Assembly (NCBI GenBank): GCA_020722005.1
Contig: DYLP01000004.1
Coordinates: forward strand, 36,863-100,862
DNA length: 64,000 nt
Source: Melioribacter roseus
GTDB lineage: Bacteria > Bacteroidota > Ignavibacteria > Ignavibacteriales > Melioribacteraceae
Reading direction: 5' to 3'
This document shows, in pieces, positions 55,440 to 64,000 of the stretch. The notes below the pieces were generated by a model. That model saw nothing but the letters and a program-made list of their open reading frames with translations, did no database searches and was not told where the DNA came from. The position numbers and the translations under genes are program-made. Each line of letters starts with the position of its first letter. Within the stretch, counting starts at the first letter, position 1.

Positions 55440-57581
55440 ATGTCCCGCATTAAATTATCCATCGTATTTTTATTATTTATCTCATCTTTTAGTTATCCAC
55501 AAAAGAAAAACTTTACAATCGAAGATGTAATCACTAATGCTTATACCAAACTAATGCCAGAAAACCTGAGTCAACTAAAATGGATACCAGGTAGCCATGA
55601 ATTCTCGTTCGTCAAAGATAATTTTATTATAAAAGGTTCGGCTGAATCGGAAAAGTATGATACCGTTATATCTTTAGAAAAAATCAATGCGCTCCTATCT
55701 CAAAATGGAGAGATGAAGATTAATTATCTTACTTCGATTTCCTGGATAAATACAAATGAATTTAATTTCATTTACAAGAATAAATTAATACGAGTAGACG
55801 TAGCTGCAAAGAGGGCGGATATTATTAACTGTGCACCTGACGAAGCAGAAAATTTAACAGTAGCTCCAAACAACAGGTATCTGGCATTTACAATTAAAAA
55901 TAATTTATATGTGAGTCTTGACGGCAAAGAATACAGAACTATTACAAATGAAACTGACAGTAATATCATTTCTGGGCAGGCGGTACACAGAAATGAATTC
56001 GGAATTAATGGCGGCATTTTCTGGTCGCCCAATTCGAACTTTATAGCATTTTATCGTATGGACCAGAGAATGGTTACTGATTATCCTTTGCTCGATATTT
56101 CATTTAACCCAGCTCGTATAAAGAATATAAAATATCCAATGGCTGGTCAAACAAGTCACCAGGTAACGGTTGGAATCTATAATTTAAAGGATGGAACGAC
56201 AACGTGGCTAAAAACAGGTGAACCGAAAGACCAATATCTTACCTCGCTTACATGGTCGCCCGACGAAAATAAATTTTACATAGCTCATCTTAACAGAGAC
56301 CAGAATCACCTAAAATCAATCAAATACGACGTCGGGACCGGCGAACCGATAAAAATTCTTTTTGAAGAAAAAGACAACGAATACGTCGAGCCGGAAACTC
56401 CTATTTATTTCCTCCCCGGTTCGTCAAACAAATTCGTCTGGTTATCGGAACGCGATGGTTATAAACATGCTTATCTCTACGATACGGAAGGAAATCTAAT
56501 CAAACAACTGACAAAAGGTAATTGGGTAATTACGGAACTTAACGGCTTCGATATGAACGGAGAATATTTATTCTTCACCGCTACGAAAGAATCCCCTCTC
56601 GAACAACATTTTTATCGACTTGATTTAAGGAATAATCAACTCGAGAAAATTACAAAAGAAGAGGGCACACACTTTGTACAAAAGAGCGACGATGGCGCTT
56701 ATTTTATCGACAATTTTTCAAACTACGACACGCCAAGAAAAATAACGCTGCTGAATTCAAACGAGCAATTAAGAAATTTTCTTACGGCTGCAAATCCATT
56801 TGAGGAATACAATCTCGGTAAAACGGAAGTTTTTTCGATAAAAAATAAAGAAGGGATCGATTTGTACTGCCGAATGATTCTTCCTCCCGATTTCGACCCG
56901 ACCAAGAAGTATCCGGTAATTTTTTACGTTTACGGAGGACCACATGCTCAGTTGGTTACAAACTCTTTCGGTTATGGCAGGTATTTTCTGTGGTTCTATA
57001 TAATGGCTCAAAAAGGTTATATTATTTTTACGCTCGACAATCGTGGCTCGGACAACCGTGGACTGGAATTCGAACAGGCAACCTTTAGAAAATTAGGTAC
57101 TGTTGAAATTGAAGATCAGTTGTGTGGCGTTGATTACCTGAAAAAATTATCTTACGTCGACGCTTCCAGATTTGGTGTATTCGGCTGGAGTTACGGTGGA
57201 TTTATGACTACATCTCTTATGCTACGTACCGGCAATCAATTTAAAGTGGGAGTGGGCGGCGGAGCAGTTATCGATTGGAGCCTTTACGAAGTAATGTATA
57301 CGGAAAGATATATGGATACACCCGAATCGAATCCAGACGGATATAAAGAGTCTTCACTTCTAAATTACGTCGAAAATCTGAAAGGTAAATTACTCCTTGT
57401 CCACGGCACATTCGATCCCGTGGTTGTATGGCAGCATACTTTGCTTTTTGCAGAAAAAGCCATGCATATGAACAAGCCTTTAGATTACTTCCCCTATATA
57501 AAACACGAGCACGGAATTAGCGGAGGCGATGCTCTTCATCTTTATACTAAAATTACCAATTATTTCATCGATAATTTATAG
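55440..57581 (+). CDS. exported prolyl oligopeptidase/dipeptidyl-peptidase IV-like (S9) peptidase
   Basis: 713 aa from the ATG at 55440 (AGAGG upstream). Signal peptide ~1-20 (VFLLFISSFSYP). Beta-propeller DPPIV N-terminal domain with the double-Glu-type region, then alpha/beta hydrolase: Ser in GWSYGGFMT, Asp in GTFDPVV and His in KHEHGIS. Cleaves X-Pro dipeptides from peptides, usually in the periplasm. Sits between the clpP terminator and the sensor gene; own promoter expected. Confidence 0.9.
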   Translation: MSRIKLSIVFLLFISSFSYPQKKNFTIEDVITNAYTKLMPENLSQLKWIPGSHEFSFVKDNFIIKGSAESEKYDTVISLEKINALLSQNGEMKINYLTSISWINTNEFNFIYKNKLIRVDVAAKRADIINCAPDEAENLTVAPNNRYLAFTIKNNLYVSLDGKEYRTITNETDSNIISGQAVHRNEFGINGGIFWSPNSNFIAFYRMDQRMVTDYPLLDISFNPARIKNIKYPMAGQTSHQVTVGIYNLKDGTTTWLKTGEPKDQYLTSLTWSPDENKFYIAHLNRDQNHLKSIKYDVGTGEPIKILFEEKDNEYVEPETPIYFLPGSSNKFVWLSERDGYKHAYLYDTEGNLIKQLTKGNWVITELNGFDMNGEYLFFTATKESPLEQHFYRLDLRNNQLEKITKEEGTHFVQKSDDGAYFIDNFSNYDTPRKITLLNSNEQLRNFLTAANPFEEYNLGKTEVFSIKNKEGIDLYCRMILPPDFDPTKKYPVIFYVYGGPHAQLVTNSFGYGRYFLWFYIMAQKGYIIFTLDNRGSDNRGLEFEQATFRKLGTVEIEDQLCGVDYLKKLSYVDASRFGVFGWSYGGFMTTSLMLRTGNQFKVGVGGGAVIDWSLYEVMYTERYMDTPESNPDGYKESSLLNYVENLKGKLLLVHGTFDPVVVWQHTLLFAEKAMHMNKPLDYFPYIKHEHGISGGDALHLYTKITNYFIDNL

Positions 57582-57651
57582 AGGAACTCTCTCTAAGATG
57601 TTCTTAAAATATAATTTTATTATTTTTATTAAAACATTTCGGATTGTTTAG

Positions 57652-59967
57652 ATGAATCAGATTATTAATGGTATTAACGAATTGTTTGGGTTTGCAATTT
57701 CGGGCGATGAGTCTTTTTACAACGAAATATGTCGATTCTTTGTGCGTAATTTAAATCTCCATTCGGCATCTCTGTTTAGTATTTCAGACAAAAATAATCT
57801 CAAGCTAATCGGTAAATCCGACAATGTAACACTGGAAAGCAGCGAAAATTATTCTTGTACTAATTGCCGGGTAATAAACAACAAACTCATAAATACGCTC
57901 AATTTCGACAGCAACTGCGGCATTCCTACGGACTCGTCGAAATTTAACGCTTGTTTGATGATGGAGGATAATTCGGGAAATCGCTTTATATTATCGATTT
58001 CGAAGAAATCCCCTATCGATAAAAACGATAAGCTGAACATCGAATCGGTATCGGCTTTAATAAGTCGTATTCTATCTCTCCGTACTCCCTCGCACAATTT
58101 CAAACCGACAGGTGCGGAGATATATGAACTGATTAACAATTTTTCGGACGACATAAGAAATATTACCAACACAATTATTGGCGGCATTACTCTATTATCC
58201 GAGAAAGCGGAGGCCGGATTGAAACCCGAAAATTTTTCTCCGATACGTCGTTCGGCTCAAAGCATTCTTCTATACTTAAACGACCTGAAAGAATCGACAA
58301 GAATTTTGGCGGGTGATTTTACTGTTAATAAAAAAGAGGTCAACTTAACCTCGGTGTTGGAAGATTTAATTAAATTATTCCGCCACCGTTCGAACAATAA
58401 ATTCAAATTTGATACAAACCTGAAAATCGACGGAATTATAAAATCCGACGAATTCAAGTTAAGATATATATTCAGCAATCTCATCTATACGGCATCGCTC
58501 CTATCGACATCTGGAAATTTTGTCCTAAAGGGATTCAATAGGCAAACGGGAGGAATCGAAATTACATTAACTACAAACGATACGATCAATATTCCTGTCG
58601 AACTAATTAAAAACTTTTTCAAACCTTTCGTAATTAAAAAAATCAACGAAATTAAGAATTCCAACTTAACGGGATTAAGCTTATATTTAACAAAAAAATA
58701 TCTAAATCTTTTGAACGGAGATATAAGTGTTGAACAATTTAACAACCAACTTATATTCAAAATAACAATCGATGGAGCAATAATGTCTGAAATTGACAAA
58801 TCATTAAACAATATTCCAAAACCTGATACGGAAAATAAAGTTTTGGTAATCGAAGACGATTATGCCACTTCTAAATTGTTGAGCAATTATTTGAATAAAT
58901 GGGGGTACAAACCGATAATCGTCTCAACAGAAAAGGAAGCTTTTGATATCATTAATTCAGAATCGCTTCTGGCAGTTATTTTGGATATTGAGCTACCAGA
59001 GACAAACGGTCTCGAGCTACTAAGAAAAATCCACGAGCACGAAAGAACTAAAAATCTACCCGTGATTGTCTGCTCCATCGAACACGAACAACAGAAAGCC
59101 TTTATGATGGGCGCTGTTGAATATTTCGTCAAACCAATAAATTATAACTATCTCGTTGAAGTTCTTACTAGCTATAAACTGAGAAAAGATTCGAATATTT
59201 TGTGTGTGGACGACGACGTGCCTACTCTCAATCTCATAAAACAAGCAATTGAATCGGCCGGATTCAGACCGGTAGCGGAAAATATTTCAGCCGATGTAAT
59301 GGATTTAATAAAGGAGAAGGATATCGATCTGGCAATAATCGACCTCGATATGCCCCATCCGAACGGATTCGAATTAATTAAAATGATTAAATCCGAACCT
59401 AAATTCGCTCATCTCCCGATTATCATTTATACAGGTAAAGAAAACTATCAGGAAGACCTCAAAAATATTGAAGGACTTTTCGACGACTTACTGGAAAAGA
59501 GATCGACTAACATCGAAGACCTGGCGGATACAATTCGAAAGATGATCAACCAATACGAAGTTCCTCCCCCGGAAGAAGAAGTTTTGACCAAAAAGGGAGT
59601 AAAGAAAATATTACTGGCAGAAGACTACAAACATTCGCAGATAATCGTAACGCGTTTACTCAAGAAAAATAACTTCGAAGATATAGTCGTTGTCGAAAAC
59701 GGCGAAGATGCACTCAATATGGCAAAAAAAGAAAAATTCGATTTGATTTTGATGGATATGCAAATGCCGATCATGAACGGATTCGAAGCTACAGAAAAAA
59801 TACGACAAATGCCTGAATATAAAAATGTGCCCATAATAGCACTTACTGCTTTTGCAATGAAAGGCGATAAAGAGAAATGCCTCGAAGCCGGAGCGACCGA
59901 TTATATCCCAAAACCAATTGACAGCAAAGAATTTATCGACAAAATTAAATACTACACGAATAGTTAA
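57652..59967 (+). CDS. degenerate sensor kinase with three receiver domains
   Basis: 771 aa, apparently soluble. N-terminal GAF-like region (~10-140) with Cys69, Cys72, Cys89 and Cys101. A HisKA-like segment (~160-215) has FSDDIRN where FSHEIRT-type motifs occur, so the phosphoacceptor His is Asp166. The HATPase-like segment (~260-375) lacks the N-box Asn-Ala-x-Lys and the DxGxG box; only NLTGLSLYLTKKY recalls GxGLGL. Three receivers follow: Asp445, Asp564 and Asp702 as phosphoacceptors (third with MDMQMPIMNGFEAT). Probably a pseudokinase scaffold or phosphate relay/sink receiving phosphate from another kinase. Confidence 0.75.
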   Translation: MNQIINGINELFGFAISGDESFYNEICRFFVRNLNLHSASLFSISDKNNLKLIGKSDNVTLESSENYSCTNCRVINNKLINTLNFDSNCGIPTDSSKFNACLMMEDNSGNRFILSISKKSPIDKNDKLNIESVSALISRILSLRTPSHNFKPTGAEIYELINNFSDDIRNITNTIIGGITLLSEKAEAGLKPENFSPIRRSAQSILLYLNDLKESTRILAGDFTVNKKEVNLTSVLEDLIKLFRHRSNNKFKFDTNLKIDGIIKSDEFKLRYIFSNLIYTASLLSTSGNFVLKGFNRQTGGIEITLTTNDTINIPVELIKNFFKPFVIKKINEIKNSNLTGLSLYLTKKYLNLLNGDISVEQFNNQLIFKITIDGAIMSEIDKSLNNIPKPDTENKVLVIEDDYATSKLLSNYLNKWGYKPIIVSTEKEAFDIINSESLLAVILDIELPETNGLELLRKIHEHERTKNLPVIVCSIEHEQQKAFMMGAVEYFVKPINYNYLVEVLTSYKLRKDSNILCVDDDVPTLNLIKQAIESAGFRPVAENISADVMDLIKEKDIDLAIIDLDMPHPNGFELIKMIKSEPKFAHLPIIIYTGKENYQEDLKNIEGLFDDLLEKRSTNIEDLADTIRKMINQYEVPPPEEEVLTKKGVKKILLAEDYKHSQIIVTRLLKKNNFEDIVVVENGEDALNMAKKEKFDLILMDMQMPIMNGFEATEKIRQMPEYKNVPIIALTAFAMKGDKEKCLEAGATDYIPKPIDSKEFIDKIKYYTNS

Positions 59968-59998
59968 TCTAATCAACATTTTTATTTAGAGGTATGAC

Positions 59999-61447
59999 AT
60001 GAGTATCAGGGTACGATTTGCACCGAGCCCTACAGGATATTTACACGTGGGTGGATTGAGAACTGCATTATACAATTATTTATTTGCCCGAAAAAATAAT
60101 GGAAAATTTATTTTACGAATCGAAGATACCGACAGAAATAGATACGTCGAAGGCGCAGTCGAAAATTTAATTAATTCACTCAAATGGTGCGGACTTAACT
60201 ACGACGAAGGTCCTGATGTTGGAGGCGACTTCGGTCCATACATGCAATCGCAACGGCTCGATATTTATAAAACGTACGCCGATAAATTGATTTCCGAAGG
60301 TCATGCATATTACTGCTTTTGTACACCCGAGCGTCTCGAAGAACTTCGTAAAGAACAGATGGCTAAAAAATTGCCTCAGGCAAAATACGATAAGCACTGT
60401 CTTCATCTGTCCAGAGATGAAGTTCAAAAGAAACTAAGCAAAAATATTCCCCATGTAGTACGACTCAACGTGGAGCCCGGCAAAAAAATCATCTTCGAAG
60501 ATGTTATAAGAGGCACGGTAGAATTCGATTCGGACAATATTGACGACCAGGTTTTAATTAAAAGCGACGGCTATCCAACATATCACATGGCTAATGTAGT
60601 AGACGACCATTTAATGCAGATAAGCCACGTTATTAGAGGTGAAGAATGGCTTTCGTCCACACCAAAACACGTTTTACTCTATAATTACTTTGGATGGGAA
60701 CTCCCGACTTTTGCACACCTTCCCCTTTTGCTCAATCCCGACCGTTCAAAACTGAGCAAACGTCAGGGCGACGTGGCAGTAGAAGATTACAGAGCCAAAG
60801 GTTATTTGAAAGAAGCATTGATCAACTTCGTTGCTCTCCTGGGCTGGAACGCAGGAGACGATAAAGAATTTTATTACATCGAAGAATTAATTGAAAAATT
60901 TTCGCTGGAACGTGTCAACAAATCGGGCGCTGTTTTCGACATCGAAAAATTGAACTGGCTAAATGCTGAACACCTGAGAGCTAAATCCGATACTGATTTA
61001 TTAACAATGTTAAAAGAGGAATTGAGCAAAAGTAAATATGCCGATTTAACTTTATCTGACGATTATCTTCTCCACGTAATTCACGCGATGAAAGAACGAG
61101 TTTCGTTTGTTAACGAGTTTATCACTAAATCTCCTTATTTTTTTGAGATGCCCTCGTCTTACGAAGAAAAAACCATCGAGAAGAACTGGGAGCCCGATAC
61201 TCCTGAACAATTGAAGAAATTAAGAGATAAATTTGCCTTACTTGAGAATCCATCAAGAAAAGATTACGAAAAAGCTCTAAAAGAAACCGCCAACGAATTA
61301 GGAATCGGAGCCGGCAAATTAATCCATCCACTTCGTCTGGCTTTATCGGGAATGAGTACTGGAGCAGGTATTTACGACATTTTGTTTATCATTGGAAAAG
61401 ACGAAACAATTAAAAGGATCAATCAGGCTATCAATACTCTTAAATAA
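59999..61447 (+). CDS. gltX: glutamyl-tRNA synthetase
   Basis: 482 aa. Class I motifs: HIGH equivalent in PSPTGYLHVGGLRTAL, KMSKS equivalent KLSKRQGD. Discriminating type features fit GluRS (FAPSPTGYLH; TDRNRYVEG). ATG with AGAGG. Charges tRNA-Glu. Tail-to-tail with glnS, its paralogue, across a shared hairpin. Confidence 0.95.
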   Translation: MSIRVRFAPSPTGYLHVGGLRTALYNYLFARKNNGKFILRIEDTDRNRYVEGAVENLINSLKWCGLNYDEGPDVGGDFGPYMQSQRLDIYKTYADKLISEGHAYYCFCTPERLEELRKEQMAKKLPQAKYDKHCLHLSRDEVQKKLSKNIPHVVRLNVEPGKKIIFEDVIRGTVEFDSDNIDDQVLIKSDGYPTYHMANVVDDHLMQISHVIRGEEWLSSTPKHVLLYNYFGWELPTFAHLPLLLNPDRSKLSKRQGDVAVEDYRAKGYLKEALINFVALLGWNAGDDKEFYYIEELIEKFSLERVNKSGAVFDIEKLNWLNAEHLRAKSDTDLLTMLKEELSKSKYADLTLSDDYLLHVIHAMKERVSFVNEFITKSPYFFEMPSSYEEKTIEKNWEPDTPEQLKKLRDKFALLENPSRKDYEKALKETANELGIGAGKLIHPLRLALSGMSTGAGIYDILFIIGKDETIKRINQAINTLK

Positions 61448-61450
61448 AAT

Positions 61451-61486
61451 GAACCAAGCAATCTTCAACTTCGGATTGCTCGGTTC
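61451..61486. terminator. bidirectional terminator between gltX and glnS
   Basis: Inverted repeat GAACCAAGCAATC / GATTGCTCGGTTC, 13 bp with one mismatch and a 10-nt loop, in the 52-bp convergent gap. T-rich tracts follow on both strands (TTTCTTC on plus; TTCATTTTATTT on minus). Confidence 0.7.
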
Positions 61487-61499
61487 TTTCTTCAATAAA

Positions 61500-63161
61500 T
61501 CACTCCCCTTTTTTCTTAGCCCAGCCGTCTTTTAACGTAACTGTTCTGTTGAATACAAGTTTTTGCGGAGTCGAATATTTGGAGTCGACGCAGAAATATC
61601 CCTGACGTTCAAATTGGAAAATATCTCCCGGTTTCGAATCTTTCAAAGAAGGTTCGATGTAAGCATTTTCTATTATATTGAGCGACTGAGGATTTATGTA
61701 ATCGAGCCAGTTTTCTTTCGAGGCGGGATCTTCAACGGTAAATAGTCTGTCGTACAATCTAACCTCAGCATTGAAAGCATACTTAGCGGAGACCCAATGG
61801 ATAGTTCCTTTAACTTTTTTATTACTTTTGCCCGAGCCACTTTTCGTATCCGGGTCGTATGAGCATCTCAGCTCAACAATGTTTCCATTTCCGTCTTTAA
61901 CCACTTCATCGCACTTAATTATATAGGCATATCGCAATCTTACTTCGCCGCCAGGAATTAATCTTTTGAATCCTTTAGGAGGTTCTTCCATAAAGTCTGC
62001 TCTTTCAATAAATAGTTCTTTGGTAAATTTAATTTTTCGAGTTCCTGCAGAAGAATCTTCAGGATTATTAATTGCTTCGAGTTCCTCTTCGCCTTCATAA
62101 TTTGTGATGACAACTTTAATCGGGTCGAGGACAGCCATTACACGTCTTGCACGTTTATTCAAATCGTCGCGAATTGCAAATTCGAGTAGAGCAATGTCGG
62201 TCATAGCATCGCGTTTTGCGACGCCTACGAGTTCGGCAAAATTCCAGAGGGATTCGGGGGTAAAGCCGTGTCTTCTCAAACCGGAAATTGTAGGCATACG
62301 CGGATCGTCCCACCCGTCTACGTATCCATCCTTTACTAATTGAAGCAGACGCCTTTTGCTCATTACAGTATAGCTCAAATTCAAACGCGCAAATTCGATT
62401 TGCTGTGGATGATAAATACCCAATTCATCCAGAAACCAGTCGTAAAGAGGTCTGTGGTTTTCAAATTCCAACGTACAGATTGAATGAGTAATTCCTTCGA
62501 TTGAATCTTCCAGTCCGTGCGCCCAATCGTAAGTGGGATAAATACACCATTTATTGCCCTGCCTGTGATGCTCGGCGTGAAGTATTCGGTACATTACCGG
62601 ATCGCGTAAATTAAGATTCGGCGATGCCATATCAATTTTGGCTCTCAAAGTTTTGGAGCCCGTTGGGAATTCCCCTTTCCTCATTCTTTCGAACAAATCG
62701 AGATTTTCTTCCACAGTACGGTTGCGATATGGACTTTCGATACCCGGTTCGGTTAAAGTGCCTCTTGTTTTACGAATTTCTTCGGCGGATAAATCGCAAA
62801 CATACGCCTTCCCTTTTTTAATTAACTCTACTGCGTATTTATACATCTGTTCGAAATAGTCCGATGCATAAAAAATCCTGTCTTCGAAATCGGCGCCGAG
62901 CCATTTAACGTCTTCAATAATCGATTCTACATATTCTGTTTCTTCTTTTTCAGGATTGGTATCGTCGAAACGGAGATTGAATTTACCGTTATAATCGCGT
63001 GCAATTCCGTAATTCAAACAGATCGATTTCGCATGACCAATATGGAGATAGCCGTTGGGTTCGGGAGGAAAACGGGTATGTACTCGACCTCCCCATTTAT
63101 TTGTACGAATATCTTCGTCAATAATTTCATAAATAAAATTTTTCGGTTTTTCTTTTTCCAT
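61500..63161 (-). CDS. glnS: glutaminyl-tRNA synthetase
   Basis: 553 aa from the ATG at 63161 (GGGGA 5 nt upstream), matching E. coli GlnRS (554). Class I: HIGH in [22 protein letters not shown] equivalent MSKRR, GlnRS acceptor domain and two beta-barrel anticodon domains. Charges tRNA-Gln directly, so the Gat amidotransferase route is not needed for Gln. Downstream of a small Cys-motif gene. Confidence 0.96.
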   Translation of the reverse strand: MEKEKPKNFIYEIIDEDIRTNKWGGRVHTRFPPEPNGYLHIGHAKSICLNYGIARDYNGKFNLRFDDTNPEKEETEYVESIIEDVKWLGADFEDRIFYASDYFEQMYKYAVELIKKGKAYVCDLSAEEIRKTRGTLTEPGIESPYRNRTVEENLDLFERMRKGEFPTGSKTLRAKIDMASPNLNLRDPVMYRILHAEHHRQGNKWCIYPTYDWAHGLEDSIEGITHSICTLEFENHRPLYDWFLDELGIYHPQQIEFARLNLSYTVMSKRRLLQLVKDGYVDGWDDPRMPTISGLRRHGFTPESLWNFAELVGVAKRDAMTDIALLEFAIRDDLNKRARRVMAVLDPIKVVITNYEGEEELEAINNPEDSSAGTRKIKFTKELFIERADFMEEPPKGFKRLIPGGEVRLRYAYIIKCDEVVKDGNGNIVELRCSYDPDTKSGSGKSNKKVKGTIHWVSAKYAFNAEVRLYDRLFTVEDPASKENWLDYINPQSLNIIENAYIEPSLKDSKPGDIFQFERQGYFCVDSKYSTPQKLVFNRTVTLKDGWAKKKGE

Positions 63162-63174
63162 AACGTCCCCAGAT

Positions 63175-63753
63175 TTAATCAAAATATGGTCTGTAAAATG
63201 ACTTCAGTTCAGGATTGGCTTCATTTAACAAGATTAAAATCGACTTTAATATACTGATAAGATTACCAATTTCTTCTGCATTCGTTTCCTTAAAAATAAT
63301 ATACCAGGCAGAAATCGAACGTGATATGGCTACTTCAGCAAGTTTAAGCTGGATTAACTTTTCATCGTATTGACATTGGTAAGAATTTTTCAACTTCAGA
63401 AAGATGAAATACTGATAATAATGAATTACTTCCAGAGCATCTAAAATATCGGCACTATTATTTTGCTTGCGCAACAATTCATTTCTTCCCAGCCAATTGT
63501 TACTTTCCTTAGCGTAAAGTTCTGAAAGTTCCATTAAGTTTCGACTGGAATGGTCAATGGCATCGAAAGAATTGTAAGCCTGAGCAAATGTATTCCGAAG
63601 TACATTAAAAAATCCTTCGGGATTAAAAACAGCTTTTCTCTTTTCATTCTTATAAATTGTTTCGAGAAAAAGCTCGCACCTGGTTGAATAAATGCATCTG
63701 TCACACCAGTTATCGCAATATTTGTGTATATCTGTAATTAGGTCGAGTTCCAT
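63175..63753 (-). CDS. conserved-looking protein of unknown function with N-terminal Cys motif
   Basis: 192 aa. Cys13, Cys17, Cys20 and Cys26 (C-x3-C-x2-C-x5-C, in [17 protein letters not shown]) suggest a zinc or Fe-S site; the rest is predominantly helical, with no transmembrane segment. No known family recognised. ATG start without a clear Shine-Dalgarno. It is upstream of glnS by 13 bp and likely shares its transcript; a link to tRNA or metal metabolism is only a guess. Confidence 0.55.
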   Translation of the reverse strand: MELDLITDIHKYCDNWCDRCIYSTRCELFLETIYKNEKRKAVFNPEGFFNVLRNTFAQAYNSFDAIDHSSRNLMELSELYAKESNNWLGRNELLRKQNNSADILDALEVIHYYQYFIFLKLKNSYQCQYDEKLIQLKLAEVAISRSISAWYIIFKETNAEEIGNLISILKSILILLNEANPELKSFYRPYFD

Positions 63754-64000
63754 AATAACCGTAAAATTTTATGTACAAATATAGAAATTAATGCGGTATT
63801 CTTCCTCAATAATTAAGTCGTACCAGATCGATGTTTAAATTATGGAAGTACAATTCGTACATCTCGCTGTTTTGACAGGAGTCCTAGTAAAAGATTTGAA
63901 GCATATATTTGTAGAATCTGCGTGGCTTTCGCTTCTTCACTTGCTCGTCCCTGACGGGAGCTTGTCCGACTCCGACGGATGCGATTAATCCCGCCGCTGG
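63754..64000. other. terminal non-coding/partial region, GC-rich end
   Basis: 247 bp. No complete gene. The first ~80 bp are A/T-rich and should hold the promoter of the minus-strand Cys-motif gene. From about 63,900 the composition becomes clearly richer in G+C and contains short inverted repeats (e.g. CCC-TGA-CGGG, TCCG...CGGA and GATTAATC). Minus-strand frames without stops run off the window end (stop at 63,884-63,886 in one; another ends at 63,840). This could be the 3' end of a further gene or a repeat element. Confidence 0.35.

Noticed and set aside
1..64000. CRISPR arrays, insertion sequences, prophage or integrase genes
   Set aside because: No regularly spaced repeats, transposase or integrase motifs found by reading; only short hairpins that fit terminators.

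Overview
The window is a low-to-moderate GC bacterial chromosome segment. It is densely packed with genes, mostly in long minus-strand operons. No insertion sequence, prophage or CRISPR array is visible. The gene content suggests a member of the Bacteroidota/Chlorobiota group, most likely an Ignavibacteria/Melioribacter-type organism. Pointers are a UxaE-type tagaturonate epimerase, a kinase with a YCF48-like propeller, separate GluRS and GlnRS, a tRNA gene without encoded CCA, and dxs rather than the mevalonate route. Unlike typical Bacteroidia, many genes carry strong Shine-Dalgarno sequences (AGGAGG-like) 5-9 nt before the start. The lineage is an inference, not a demonstration.

1-14,930: a uronate-catabolism region in two minus-strand units. 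The long unit runs exuT-like transporter, uxaC, uxaE, SDR fructuronate reductase, KDPG aldolase, KDG kinase, a perfect hairpin with a T7 run, a LarA-type nickel racemase/epimerase homologue, gnd, transketolase, terminator. The second unit is kduI, kduD, and a lipoprotein fusing a TonB-C-like domain to a ThuA-like domain. Both promoters have a -10 box followed exactly 7 nt later by an AANCGNTT palindrome, which suggests a shared LacI-family repressor. The cluster makes mannonate but contains no mannonate dehydratase (uxuA). Instead it carries a LarA homologue, 6-phosphogluconate dehydrogenase and transketolase. This raises the possibility of a mannonate-to-gluconate epimerase branch into the pentose phosphate pathway.

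14,928-21,836: a tight minus-strand operon of a beta-rich exported protein, xseA, xseB, dxs, a Gfo/Idh oxidoreductase, and a PhoB/PhoR-like pair. 21,962-25,554: plus-strand surE, a VWA-like membrane protein and comF, the last overlapping argS tail to tail. 25,522-31,851: argS, rsfS, a LytR_C protein, a small exported protein, ridA, mazG (plus strand), phoH and a LysM protein. 31,897-40,289: a coiled-coil lipoprotein, radC, guaA, gcvH, accC, accB, efp, a TPR membrane protein, a PHP protein, an ABM-like protein and dapF. gcvH is embedded next to the acetyl-CoA carboxylase biotin genes.

40,434-46,286: a MacAB/TolC-type efflux operon with two different FtsX-like permeases. 46,374-53,138: a CCA-adding/HD enzyme, a multi-pass HExxH metalloprotease with TPR-like tail, murA, and a Ser/Thr kinase with an extracytoplasmic YCF48-like propeller. 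53,303-61,447 (plus strand): tRNA-Leu(UAG), tig, clpP, a secreted DPP-IV-like peptidase, a degenerate histidine kinase with three receiver domains, and gltX. 61,500-63,753 (minus strand): glnS and a Cys-motif protein. The last ~120 bp are GC-rich and rich in inverted repeats, unlike the rest, and may be the end of another element.
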